The position numbers were made by a program, and so were the translations under genes. The notes under the pieces are model-generated. The model was not told where the DNA came from, made no database searches, and was given only the letters and a program-made list of their open reading frames with translations. Below, one piece after another: positions 1 through 20,800 of a stretch of DNA of 64,000 nucleotides. The stretch comes from Lagopus muta (Eukaryota; Chordata; Aves; Galliformes; Phasianidae): positions 18,648,501 to 18,712,500 of the forward strand of contig NC_064442.1 of the NCBI RefSeq assembly GCF_023343835.1, read 5' to 3'. Every line of letters starts with the position of its first letter. Within the stretch, counting starts at the first letter, position 1.

Positions 1-3000
1 AGTGGGTGGAAATGAATCTTTTGTCAAATCACTAAATTCCATTTTCTCCAAATTAATTAATTCACAAAGAACACAGCCCTTCGTGGATTTCACAGTTAAA
101 AACAAAGCCACTCTCTCCTCCCCCTACGTTATCTGTCAGTTGTGCCACAAAGAACAAAAGAGCTCCATTCTTCCTCATTTGATCACATCACTGTGGAGGG
201 GGGGGAGGGGAAAAAAAGCCTGTCTTGGCTTTCAATGTACCTGAGGTTCCGAGCTGCCCCACGTTGGCTTTTCCACACTGACATCCAAACATTTGTTTCT
301 GCCTGCTGCTTGGAGCTGACCTACAAGGTTGTGACCCAGCCCCCAGGGAGCAGCCAGAAGCCCCACAGCAGGCCTGGCACTCAAGGCACGCCCCAGTTCT
401 ATTTTCAGATCGAATTTACTCAGTTTGTATTAAATGCCAGGTGTCTGTTTGATGTCTCTGCTGCGGTGGCAACTCTCAGATCACATTTGGTTTCCCGTGG
501 ACAAAATCCAAGAGTGACGGATGGCTGGATGGGTGCCCGGCCGAAAGCTCAAGAGCCTACCAGCAAGAAGCACTGCAGCACCTGTGACTTCAGCTGAACA
601 GAAAAAAATAACATGCACTGCCACCAAAACTCCAGCTGCCCGCAGGGCTCCTGCTCCTCACCTGCCTCACCTACCTGGGTAACTCGCTAACCTGGTCAAG
701 TGCTTAGTGCATCACCGTGCCCTTTTGTAGTTGTAGTGTCTCAAGGCAGCTGTCCTTTTCACCTTCAGCTGCTTACTGAATGCTAAATCAAGTAGTAGAC
801 TCCACAGTTATCAGCTCCTTTCCCTAAGAGGGCTGTGTTTGGGATGTGTTTTCTGACACCTCTCCCTGTTTGACATCTCAGGCTTTCATTTGAAGAGAAG
901 ACCATGCTCAGTAACACCTCAACACTCCACAACAAAACACAGCACTGCCACGGCACGTCACACTGCACATCCACAGCACCACTATCTCCTCTCTGACAGT
1001 GCTGAATAGCGTGATGTCTGGAGGGTGACCAGTGAATGATTGCTCAGTGTCTCTTTCCCAGGCAAGTGGCTTCATAACCTGCCATGACATTTCTCTGGAG
1101 CATCTTTGCTTGATACTGAAGCATGCCATTAGTTTAGCTTCTGTACAGAAGCTGGTTTGGATCATCCTTATTGCTCTTCTCTGAAGAAATTATTATTTTT
1201 TTAAATATAAAACTTTTTTTTTTTAGATTAACGGGCAACCAGAACTACTCTTGTAGCCAAGCAGAATTAGCAGCTGTCTTTGGAGCAAGTCACAGGTCTA
1301 ATCACTTTCCTTCAGAGACACAAGATGGACTCACTCACTGTTAAACTCTTCTGCATGCTTGATATTTCAGCTGGAGTTAAAGTATGAAACAATAAAGTGA
1401 CACAATAATCTGCTTTGACAACTATAGCACAGTAAATATATCAGCTGTTATGTCTGAAATAAGGTAGAAATGGAACACTTTGCTTTCTTCTACATAGTTG
1501 TAAACATGAGGGAGGCAGAGTCTTTCTCTCACGCTCAGCACAGAGGTGCTGTCAGTGCTTTCTCTCCTCTGTCAGCCCACCTGCCCGCTGGGCCTTGTCT
1601 CCCAGAGCGCCACCAAGTGGGCCTTCAATGCTATGAGCTGAATAGCCCTCGTGCAAGAGATGTGCTTTGCTCTGAGTCGGTGAGAAGAGCCCAACCGCCT
1701 GAATTAGCCTGAAGACACTGCAAAATAGCTTTCATGAAGAATCATCTCTGAGTTTATAACATGAATACAACAGCACAAAATAACGTGCAGGCTTTTGAAA
1801 GGAGCTCTCTGGAATCTACGGGTCAGTCAGCCACATGGCCACAAAGCATTTTGCTGGGAATCTACCTGGCTCAGTTCAAGCTCCTCTGGTTAGCTATTCT
1901 CCTTGTCATACACGCTGCCTAGCCTAGAGGCAGCACACCCTCACAGGAGCTACAGTTGCCTCAGAACTACAAAGGAAAATTAATTTAATGCTCACAGTGT
2001 CTCAGTAGTATCTGCACAGTAGCGTAAGTCAGAACAGACATCAAACAATATTTACAATAGCACAGATTTTGTTCTGGATTTCTGTGATTGAGTTACTATT
2101 ATTCCTAGTGCATAAGAAACTACTTGCTTTGAAATTTGTTCAACCCACTCCCCATATAATCAGTCTCACCTCCCTTTTGTTTCACAGAACATTTTCTGAG
2201 TGTTTCACATGCACATCACTTTACTCAGCCACATTTCTTCTGGAGAAGCTTCAACTTCTCCATTTGTTGCCTGCCCTCCTCTGCTGATTAGCAGAGCAGA
2301 AGTAGCTGCCCTCCTCTGCCAATTAAGACCAATCAGTTTTCACAGACAATCACTATCATTGGACCACCTTACACACCCTCCACACCTTATGCAGAAGGAA
2401 AATACCACAACTTCGTTAAAGCAAGTATACTGTTGCTAAAACCTCTGCAGACAGACCTGTAGAAGACAGTTTTGCTAGACACCACTGTTTGTGAGCTGTG
2501 TCGGTTAATATATATGGCACGGGGATCATAAGAGTAGTTTACAATATGAACTATGAAATATACAAATAGCGTTGGCAGTCTCGCTGGTGAAATTTTCCAA
2601 CAGCTGCCTCTCAGTAGAGCAATACACAAATTTATTGCAAAACACGAATCGGGGCTTCAGTTTGAGTGTTAGACTGTGCCTAGCTCAGAACAGCACAGAA
2701 GGCACACTGCATCAGTCAGCACATCGCCCGCCCGTCAGAACGCAGAGCCACTCTGCTGCAGCCCTCCTGTCCCTTGAGCTGCAGCACAGCCTGTGCCACA
2801 CTTTACCCAATGCAATTCTACCACAGCTGTGATTAGAAGACACACTTTGCTGGTAAAACTGCACGGCTGTCAGCTACAGATCGTGCCTCTTCCCTCACTT
2901 ATGCTCACAGAACTGTGACCCAAGTGTGTCCTACCCATTGGCAAAGCAACCTCAGCACGCCCTCGCGTACAGCTCTGCAAGTAAGCAGAACTAAGGACAG

Positions 3001-4090
3001 CAAACACTTGGTTCCTCTGTTCTAGTCTATCCAGGTGTGCCTACAGCCTTCTTCACAGTCCTCCACCACAGCAAGAGCTTAAATTAAAGCCTAAAGGGTT
3101 GCAAATGAAAGGCATCACAGAGACCCAATTTTTAGGAATTTTCTTGAATGGTAACAGAAACAAGCGATCCATTTGAGATGTATAATTCTGCTGATGGGGT
3201 GGTGCTACTCCCATCTGGTAGAGGTACGTGCTGATAACATTGTTTAGCAGCAGTCTGTGCCCTCACTGCTGCCATGCTAGAGAGCCACCAAACCTTTAAA
3301 ACCAACTCACTCTCAGTGACACCAACATGACAGGAACAGAGTTTGTAGCGTATGCAATAAAGAATGCAAAGTATGTTTTATGAGATACAATCCACACAAC
3401 GCTCCCCAGTTGCTATGTAAATTGGATGGATCTAGTGGACTGAAGAATATTTCATGAGCTTTGTTTTCAGATTTCCTTTCCCAAGATAAGATTGGGCATC
3501 TGTCATTCATTTTTTACCTTGCTGAAGAAGTTGGAATAGAAGAAAGCACTTAAAGCATTGCTTTATCCTGCTCATATCAGAAGTAGATCCATCCTTTCTT
3601 CCGGGTCATTATACAATGTCAGCACCCAACAGATCTTGCAGGGCTGTTTACAGGGCCAAACCTGTCAGATAAAGAGGTGTTTAGCTGGCCTGTTGTTCTG
3701 CAGCTCTCAACAACTGGCAGCCCTGCTCGCAGCCAGATCTGCTGCAGGGAGGGGGCCGAAGCACTGCCAGGCAGGGCAAGCAGCTGATGCCAGGCCCCAA
3801 AGCAAAGCCAGCACACGGGCTGCATTTACAAGTAGGGACTTCAGACTCAGCTCAATTTAACACTCAGAAGCTAACACAACACACCCATCATTCACATCTG
3901 TCCACCTTTGAAAAGGAAACCTCTCCCACCTGACTCCCCTTCTTTTTGCTGTTCTAATTGACTAGCCTTCTCTATTTTCCCCTAAGCTATCATCCCACAT
4001 GCTAATACTTTCCAGGTTTCCTAACCTCCCCCTTACTTCCAGAAGACTCTTTTCCAGTTGGTGCTGCTGCACCAACTTGCAGTCTCACCA
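1..4090. other. intergenic DNA upstream of ADPGK, no gene seen
   Basis: No open frame here has protein-like composition with credible splice sites, and I recognise no RNA gene. The stretch is AT-moderate single-copy-looking sequence with one short purine-rich G tract near 198-210 (G8-A-G4). Short frames of 60-150 codons occur on both strands as expected by chance. Distal regulatory elements for ADPGK or a gene further left could sit here, but nothing in the sequence alone shows it. Confidence 0.6.
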
Positions 4091-4096
4091 GAACAA

Positions 4097-5345
4097 GAAC
4101 AGAATCAGAGAACCATTAGTGCAGGAACAGACTAGGATCATCTAGTCCAGTCATCAGCCCAGCCCCCCCATGCCCAGTAAACACATCCCTGAGTGCCACA
4201 TCTCCACATTTCTTAACGCCTGCAGGGACAGTGACTCCATCACCTCCCTGGACAGTTTGTGCCACTGCAGTACCACTCCTTCAGAGAAATTTCACCTAAT
4301 AGTCCAACTTGAACCTCCCCTGGCACAACTTGAGGCCATTCCTTCTCATATTGCAGCTACCTGGGAGGAGAGGCTGACCTCCACCTCACCACGGCCTCCC
4401 TTTTAGGAGTTGGAGGGAGAGGTGAGGTCTCCCCTGAGCCTTCCCCAGACTCCTCCATCCCAGCTCCCTCAGCCACTCCCCGTAACACTTGTGCTCCAGA
4501 CCTCTCACAGCTCTGCAGCCCTTCTCCAGACACACTCAGGGCCTCCATGACTTTCTTTTTGTGAGGGGCACAAAACAACACAGCACTCGTGGCATGGTTA
4601 GCACCCAGTGCTAACTACAGGGGGACAATCACACCTTCCTGCTCCTGCTGGCTGCACTATTCCTGACACAAGCCAGAATGCCATTGGCCTTGGTCACCTG
4701 GGCACACTGCCGGCTTGTGTTCAGCTGAGCATCAACCAACAGCCCCAGAATCTTTTCCTCTGCACTGCCATTTGCTCTGCCCCAAGCCTGTAGCAATGCA
4801 CAGCGGTGTTGTGACCAAAGTGCAGGACCCGGCCCTTGGTCTTGTAGCTCATCCCATTGGCCTCAGCCCATCGATGCAGCCTGTCCAGATCGCTCTGTAG
4901 AGCATTCCTGCCCTCAGGCACATCAACACTTCCTCCCAACCTGGTGTCATCTGCAAACTTACTGAGGATGTACTCAGTCCCCTCACCCAGATCACTGATA
5001 AAAATATCAAGCAGGGTCTGCCCTGACCCTTGAGAAGCACCTCTCATGACCAGTCCACAGCTGGATTGAACTCCATTTGCCACTGCTCCCTGTTTCATCC
5101 CTTCAGCCAATTCCTTACCCAGCGAAGAGTACATCTGTGCAAGCCATGGGTTGCAGCTTCTCCAGGAGAGTGCTGTGGGAGACAGAGCCAAAGGCTTTCC
5201 TGAAATCTAGGTAGATTACATCTACAGCCTTTCCCTCCTTCACCAGGCAGGACACTTGGTCACAGAAGGCAATGAGCAATCGGCCAAGCAGCAGCTGCCT
5301 TTCATGAACCTGTGCAGGCTGGACCTGATCCCCTGGTTGTCTCAT
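4097..5345 (-). mobile_element. CR1 LINE fragment, 5'-truncated, antisense, with decayed RT region
   Basis: Read on the - strand this follows the CR1 3' half: the reverse-transcriptase end, then the 3' UTR, ending at the left edge in the typical CR1 tail (seen on + as 'agaatcagagaacc'). Minus-strand frames keep two RT signatures: a YLDFRKAF block (motif A) near 5,190-5,220 and a FADDTRLGG block (motif C, the FADD catalytic box) near 4,945-4,975. The frames between them are interrupted, so the copy is dead. The right edge near 5,345 is a 5' truncation, which is usual for CR1. The subfamily cannot be assigned by eye. Confidence 0.9.
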
Positions 5346-8300
5346 ACCTGCAATCAAGACTGCCTCAAATCAATTTTTTCTCACATATTCCTTGATAGAT
5401 TTCCTATCGAGGATGGGTCAGAAGAACCCATCTTCTTCTGATGAAGGGTCGACTCCCTCAATTTCTGATGATCTGAATCATTTCCTCCAGTAACAGGGCA
5501 ATACTTCCTGTGCACAGGCTGCCACTGCCAAGAACTCAAATTGCTCAGGGTATTCACCAGCACTCTTGGTGGTTCACTCTTGCTCCAGCTCTGGGGCCTT
5601 CTGCTGGAAAGCAGGCTCGTCACCACAGGGTGTGAGCAATCAGCACTGCAAATCCCAGCAATTTGGCTCAAACTGAAAGCAGCACATCATTTTGGATCTG
5701 GATGTTCCCAGCTCCAGCCCTGATGCATCAGCCAAGATGGAAGCCGTTCCACCCCCCACTGCTGAGTTCAAAAAAAGATGGCGAGGCCTCCAAATCAGAC
5801 AGATTTATAATCATGAGGCAGAGCGGGAAGAAAAATTCTCTGCACAGAAAAATTGCTTCTGCAACAGCGAGGCTCTTATGTGGTGGCTCAGATTCTGCAT
5901 AACACCCAAACAACTGGCATCTGACAGCTTCACACTAGCATTTCTTCCAAACTCTAATCCTGGATACAGACAATGCTTGTCCTAATTAAGTAATTTAAAT
6001 GGGGACTTGCATCTTTCCTGTGCGACTCTAGTTCTGAAGCACTGCACTACTGATGAGTGTTTTGCAACTGCCAAGACATGAAAGCGTGTTTGTTATTAAC
6101 ACATCACTATATAATTAGGGGACTTAGCAGGGGGCTGGGTATTCTCATGTTCTTTTTCCTCTGGCACTGACATTGCTAGATGAAAGTCTCTAGGTACCCG
6201 TTAGGTGACAAGTGAAAATTAGTTCTGTGGCCAAAACCAAGCAATTTGGCACAATTTAGGAGAGAGATGGTATTTTCTGCTCAAAAAGGCCCCAGAATTG
6301 GAACAGCGGGAGGTGTTACAGATCAAGATTGAGATGCGGTGGCCAAGCTGAGCGTGTGTTATGGAGCAGAGAAGCAGTGGGTGCTCAAGTCCAGGACTGA
6401 GATATGCTGGCAGAGCTGAGATGGGGAATGCTGCCCAATTTCTGAGCATAGCACAGAGTCTGTATTTTAACTGGAGTTCCTCTGCTCATCTGCGTGGCTC
6501 AGTGCAAACTTTCCTCTGAATTTTCCAGGCCACTACCAGGACCCACCCAAAAAGCCTATTTTCCACTTTTTCCCACTCCTCTAGCAGCAAGCAATCGTGC
6601 TCATGTACTCTGTTACTGGCTCCCACTAAATGTCACAGGTCAAGCATCAGAAACATCCACAGTAATTCCATGAGTTTGGACAGATCGCTGCTCTAATGAG
6701 TTTCAAACTTGGATTAAACAAGTCCTGCAATCAAAGAGAGGAGGGTGTGGGATTTCAGGGGAAGGCTTGATCTCAGAGAACACGCAGACAACACCTGAAT
6801 AATTGACTTCAGGAAGCCAAGGGAGCGCAAAGACGCAGTAATGTGATGGGAGTGCTGGCTGCCACAGGAGGCAACAGCACTGCAGCCATCTGCAATGCAA
6901 ATCCTGCCTTGAGCACTACCTAATGTTTATTAGGTGCAGCTAAAGATTCAATCCCAGGCACTAAAGATATGCATGACCGATCCCACCAACAATAAAGGAA
7001 TTCATCGTTTGAGAAAAACTCCTTCCCGCATTGTGCGCACGCCTACAGTTTAAGCTGGCCAAAGTAGGTCAAAAGGAATGACTCTATTTAAATATGTAAA
7101 TTCAACTTAATAAGGAGTAAAAACAATTGCTTGTGAGTTCAAGCTACAAAAAACACTTCTCCACAGTTCCTTTGGGAACCCAAAGCTCTGGCTTTCACCC
7201 CTCCCTGTTATTCCTCTGCTTGCCTATCCTCATCCCCTTTCCTCTCACTTCCTGCCTAATAGGATTCTGGCAAACCCCCATGTCTCAAAACTGAGCCTGT
7301 GATCAGAAAAGCAAACTCAGTAAGGTCATTAAGAAGCTCATGCATAAAGGTTTGTGAGCACTGAGTGGCTGCTGAGAGCACATGCTCTGTGTGCAACTCT
7401 CCATAGCTAATTTTCAAAAGAAGCATTTGCCTGCTTGTTTGTCTGCCTCCTGCAGACAAAGTTCCCCCCTCCTCACTTTCTTTTTTTTTCTTCCTTTTGC
7501 TAAAGGGAACAAATTCAGTTTCCAGTAACTGAAAACTGATTAAAACTGCCTTTGTTGTACACCCCCTCCAAGTCACAAGCAGCTCATACCACGAAACTGT
7601 GTCAAGAAAAGGACTTCTTACACAAAGGACTTCATATAACCAGGAAGAAGAAATGCAGAATAACTGTAGAGGTGACATTTTAACTCTGTTTTGAAATCTA
7701 CCAACTCTTCCTGTATTAGGAAGTATTCCAGCAAAAGTTCTTAAAATCATTCTGTCACACCTTTAAAATAACACACAGACCTAAATGAGAGATAATTAAA
7801 CAGGAATTTAATTAATACTTTTCTACTCAATTCTGTGTCACTGCATGAATCCAGCAGCCCTGCGCCCCTCCCCATCACCTCTAATTGAAGTCTGTGGGAC
7901 GGTGGGCAGCTCAAGGGACGAGACATAGGGTGCTGCATTTTGGTTGGGAGCTGACAGTTTCACCTCTAAATTACCTTTTCCAGGCAAATCTAGATCTGCA
8001 CTAGGTTAAAACAAGTATGCATCACAACCGCTTGTTAGCTCTGTGACTGAACAGGTTCAGTAAGGGAACTTTTCTTCTCGTTGTCTTGCAGGAGTCAAGA
8101 TCATAAAACAAATCTTTCAATTACCTTTGCAGCCTCTTTCAAGTTCACTAACAACACTGGTCACGGAGCCAGAATATCAGCAGTTTGCAGAGACCAAGTA
8201 GCAGTGGTTCCTACCAGGCAGGTTTAATGTGGAAACTGGACCTGTTCTGGGAATAAAAAAAGACAACTTGAGTCTTCAGAGCAGCAATACAGAACACAGC

Positions 8301-8850
8301 ATTAGCATCAGATGAAAAACTAATCACCCCAAATTGGAATCAAGGCTAATTCCCTGACATACTACACTACTGGATGGGTTATCTGCTCAGTGTCCAACCC
8401 TCTGGTGGCACAGCACTAATCACGGAGTCCCTGAGCTGTGTCAGCGCTGCAGGTGCCTTATGGGCACTCTAATTATGATGTTCTGCGACAAGGCTATAAA
8501 TACACAGGCTCCCACAGGTGAAGACCTGATTGCACTGAGCAGCTAGGGGCTCCTGTGGTGTTGGCTGCGTCCTCCAGCAGCACAGCATTAACCAAGAGCT
8601 GCACCTGGGGAGCCCAGAGGCACCGCAGCAAGATTTCATGGTGCATACAGCAGCAGGAAAAGGGCCAAAGGGAAAAAGGGTAAACTAGTTAAATGGAAAG
8701 TCCTACCGAAAGAACCCCAAAAGCCTTCTGCCGCTCCATCTCCTTTACTGTTTGTTTTGTCAGAGTTCGAGAAAGTGACAGCCATTCACAACACGGAGCT
8801 GAGTGAGGGAATTATCAGCCCTCAGCCAACGCAGCTGTCAAACTCCCGCA
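5346..8850. other. intergenic DNA between CR1 and the ADPGK CpG island
   Basis: No gene recognised. The longest frame is 164 codons on the - strand (7,256-7,750). It begins with an ATG but shows no recognisable domain, contains a lysine run made by a T-rich stretch near 7,480-7,500, and has low-complexity ends, so I treat it as chance. GC content rises sharply after about 8,850, where the CpG island begins. Confidence 0.55.
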
Positions 8851-9564
8851 CGTTTCGTCGCAGGCTCACAGCTGACGCTCCTGCCGCCCCAGCAGCCCGG
8901 CTCCCCCCGCTCCCCTCACAGCCCCGCTTCCCAGGCGGGCAGCGGTCCGTGCGGAGCTCGGGCAGAGCCGGGGCTGGGGGCTGAGATCGTGAGCTGCGTT
9001 ACTGAGGAAAAGGCTGAAGAACACGGAGCAGAAATATGGCCCGTGAGCCCATAGAGGAGGAGGGCAGCGAGGGACGGAGAAGAAAGGGCGGCCTGAGTGA
9101 GGCAAAAACGAGCGCAGCTCCATTCTGTGTGGATCGAGCCCCGATGGAGGCACCGGGACAGCGCTCCCTGGACGCTCCTCGGTCTCCACACCACGGCACT
9201 CACGCCCCGTGGGCGGGGGTCGGGCTCCCTCGGGACCCAGGACACCCCGAAGCCCCGACGGTCGTGAGAGAGCCGCTCCTCCCGCCATTTCCCCTCACGA
9301 AGCACCGCAGCGCTTGCGCTCCCCCCTTATTCCCGTAGCTCAGCTACGCCCGCAGCGCAGCCGCACCTCGCCGCGGTACGCAAACGGCGCGGGGAGGGAG
9401 CAGCTGCGCGTTTCGCGTAGAGCCCGCCCCGATTCCCGAAGCGGCTTTACGGCAGACGGGGCCCGGAGGGGGCGGGGCGCCACGGAGGCGGCGTAAGGAG
9501 GGCCCCCGCGTCCATCCCTCCCGCCTTCCTCCCCCCTCAGACGTGGCGGGGGAAGGGCCGCGCG

Positions 9565-17848
<8,284 letters not shown>

Positions 17849-20800
17849 AAGACCGAGGTCCCCTTTGTCTCCAGTACTGTACGGTGTCTGAGGAACCGTG
17901 CTGTTATCACTAGGATTTCAGCCGGCGCTGATATAGGAACAGAGTCAGGGTGCAGTGTGTTTTCTGGGTATAACAGAAGAGCCAAAGAACAATTCCAGGT
18001 GTAAACCGTCAGATACATTCCAGTCGCTTTGCAGTGACTAGAACACCTCGTGTTTAAGTGCAGAGGTTTTCATATTTAATGTGAAAATTGGCTTTTCTTT
18101 GTCTTAAGTATTTGGGGGGGGGACACACAATCAAAATCCCCATTTGGAGGAGGCCTGCTCTTTGTAACTGCACGTGGGCCTTGTCTGCTAGTGCTGGAAA
18201 ATGTGGCAGCCCTGAGAGCTTCGCGCAGCGCTGCTCAGCCCTGTCTTGCTTATGATAAAGTAAAAATAGAAAACTCCTGCATTATCTCCTCCCAGCACAT
18301 GGCTAGGTGGCAGGAGCAAACCTTCCGCTCGCTCAGTGTGCTGATGAAATCTGTTCCTGACAAAATTACCTCTCAACCTCAGTGCCCCTGCGGCGGAGGG
18401 AGCCAGAGCCCGAAAATGTGATGCACGCTGTACCTGCTCCTTCAGTGCACAGGTGGGCTCAAGGCAGTTTAAATTATTTTGGGTATCTGTTCTTTCTGTG
18501 ACTGACAGGATTCGACTCGTTGCCTGCAGTTAGTCTTGGGGCAACTGAAAGTGAAGATATTCAGGGTTTATATTGGGGGAGACAGCTTTATTTTTTTGTC
18601 GGGTAAACAACAAAACGTTACCTGTGTCTGCTTCATGCTAAACCCCAAGAGCACAGCCACAGGGGCTCGCTGCTTGCTCCCTTTGCTAACAGCTGCTTAT
18701 GTGGGGTGCTGTACAGCTTACAGCAACCTGTTGAGTGCTGGAGATTAATTTTTTGTTGGGAACTCCTGTGCAGTTTCTACAGTTTTGCTGCCTTCTGTTC
18801 AGATGGATTTATTAGGGAAGGGCCCTCAGAAGCTCTAAGTATTTAGCAGGGAAGGCTGACGGGAGGAGCTTTTTTTCCTTTGATGAGGTCACTGTCTTTG
18901 CTCTGGACAGCCTTTTAAATTAAAAAAAAAAAAATTAAAATAGAGCTGTGTCTTATCAGTCGAATTGAATAGTGTCATGGCCTTGCTAGTTTAGAAATCT
19001 TGTTTAATCTGTGTATTGTTTAATACATTATTTATATTTTTTACCTTTTGCTAACAGCCCATCACTGATTGCACAGCATCAGTATTCTTTCTGTCTCTTT
19101 TCCAGCATAGCTTTGTCTCTGCCACTTCCAGTTCCTATTTCCATAGCTATCATACGGATATTTTCAGTGTCACAGTTAAATGTCTGTGCAAACCTGTGCT
19201 GTACCAGGATCGTAGGTCATCCGAGCAGCAGGAGGAGAGTCAGGATCACCGAGGCTGGAGCGACCTGTTTCAGCAAGGCTGCTGTATGGCATTTAGTGAT
19301 GTCCTCCCGGTGGAAAACACCATTGTGAATGCTCTGTAAGGACAAAGATTGACAGCTGCTTGAACTTTTATGGACGCCATGCAAAATGTTATCTGTCAGC
19401 ATGTATTTAACTGCTCCTCTCCCTCTGAGCAAAGTCGTCTGTGAGACGAGAGAAACGGTCAGTGCTGTGTTTTCCCACTGCGTGTCCCACGCTGGCCTCC
19501 TGCTGACTCTCAGTATGTATCTCAGTGCAGGATCTCCCCAAGACTGGACACCTTTCTCTTCTGTGTCTTTTTACAAGTTATTATTTATAAACTGTAGCGC
19601 GGGACTCGGAGTTCTGGGTTAGTCTTCCTACAGGAAAAAAACATAACAAATAAAAAACATCTCCTGACAACCGTCTGCAGGTCTGAGGCCGTCAGCAGGG
19701 GCGTTGTGTGACCTTTGATCATGGCTGGCTGGGACCACCAGCAGCTTCCCTGGCATCGGACCAGGCAGCGTGGATTCTCGAGCAGGAAAGGAAAGCAAAC
19801 CAAACCAAATACACACAGCTGTCACGAGCGCTGGTCCTGCTGCTCGGCTTCCCGGCTCTCTTCCAAAAACATTTGCTGACAGGAGGCTTGTTGGGCTGTC
19901 GTAGCCTATTTTGGCTATTTAAAGTCAGGTAACTGTCCCAGGGGTAACTTTGGCTTGTACTCAACACAAATATTACGAGTTTAGATTCAACCTGCTTTCA
20001 CGCACCTTGCTGAAATGGAAACGGGCAGCAGGTTTTTAGCACAGGATGAAAGAACTCCCCTGAAGTACTTTTTGAGTGGGAGGGCTGGAACTTGTCCCTG
20101 GACTGGTGTTTTCATCCATCCCCACTGCAGTACTGTTGCTTGGGTGCTTTGTTTTGTTTTTGCTGTGAAACATAGCTGGAGCACATCTGGCAGGACTTCT
20201 GTGGCCTGTTTGTCTTATGAGTATTCAGTGGTTTTTAATGGACTGGAGAACCAGTGGCATGAAGCAGGGAAAGTTTGGATAAAAGTACGGAATTAAGTTT
20301 AAACTCAATGATCATACCACAGTAGTAGCTTCATTTTGGGGAAAAATAAATACACCTGTAGATTTGTTGGTTGAAACAGCAGGAGCAGAACTCTTAACTA
20401 AGTCTGTCTCACATCCCACAGTCAGGCAGGGAGGAGATTTGAGAGGGAAATGGGGATATTGAAGCTTGTCCTTGTGCTTTGCTTTAAAGGTTTGAGTGGC
20501 TGGGAAGCAAACCTCTTTGCTGCATGTTCAGCCTCACACTCCCAGACCTCACTCCTGTCTGCCTTCCCCTCTAGCAGCAGAGTCTGATGAAACTTTAGCC
20601 AAATTTTATTGTAGATGCAAAAACAATCTCTCTCCTCTGTTCAGAGATGTCAGATTAAGTTCTCAATCTCTTCTCGATAGATGCAGGTTGGAAACAGCAC
20701 GCCTGGGCATTGCCTTCTGCACCAGAAACCTGAGAGAGGCATTGGTGCCAAACAGTCACTGTCCCCTTGGAAGGTGAACCTGCTACCAGCCCTCCCTGAG

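Noticed and set aside
7256-7750. 164-codon - strand frame upstream of ADPGK
   Set aside because: It has an ATG but no known domain and a lysine run from low-complexity DNA. One frame of this size is not surprising by chance in this much sequence.
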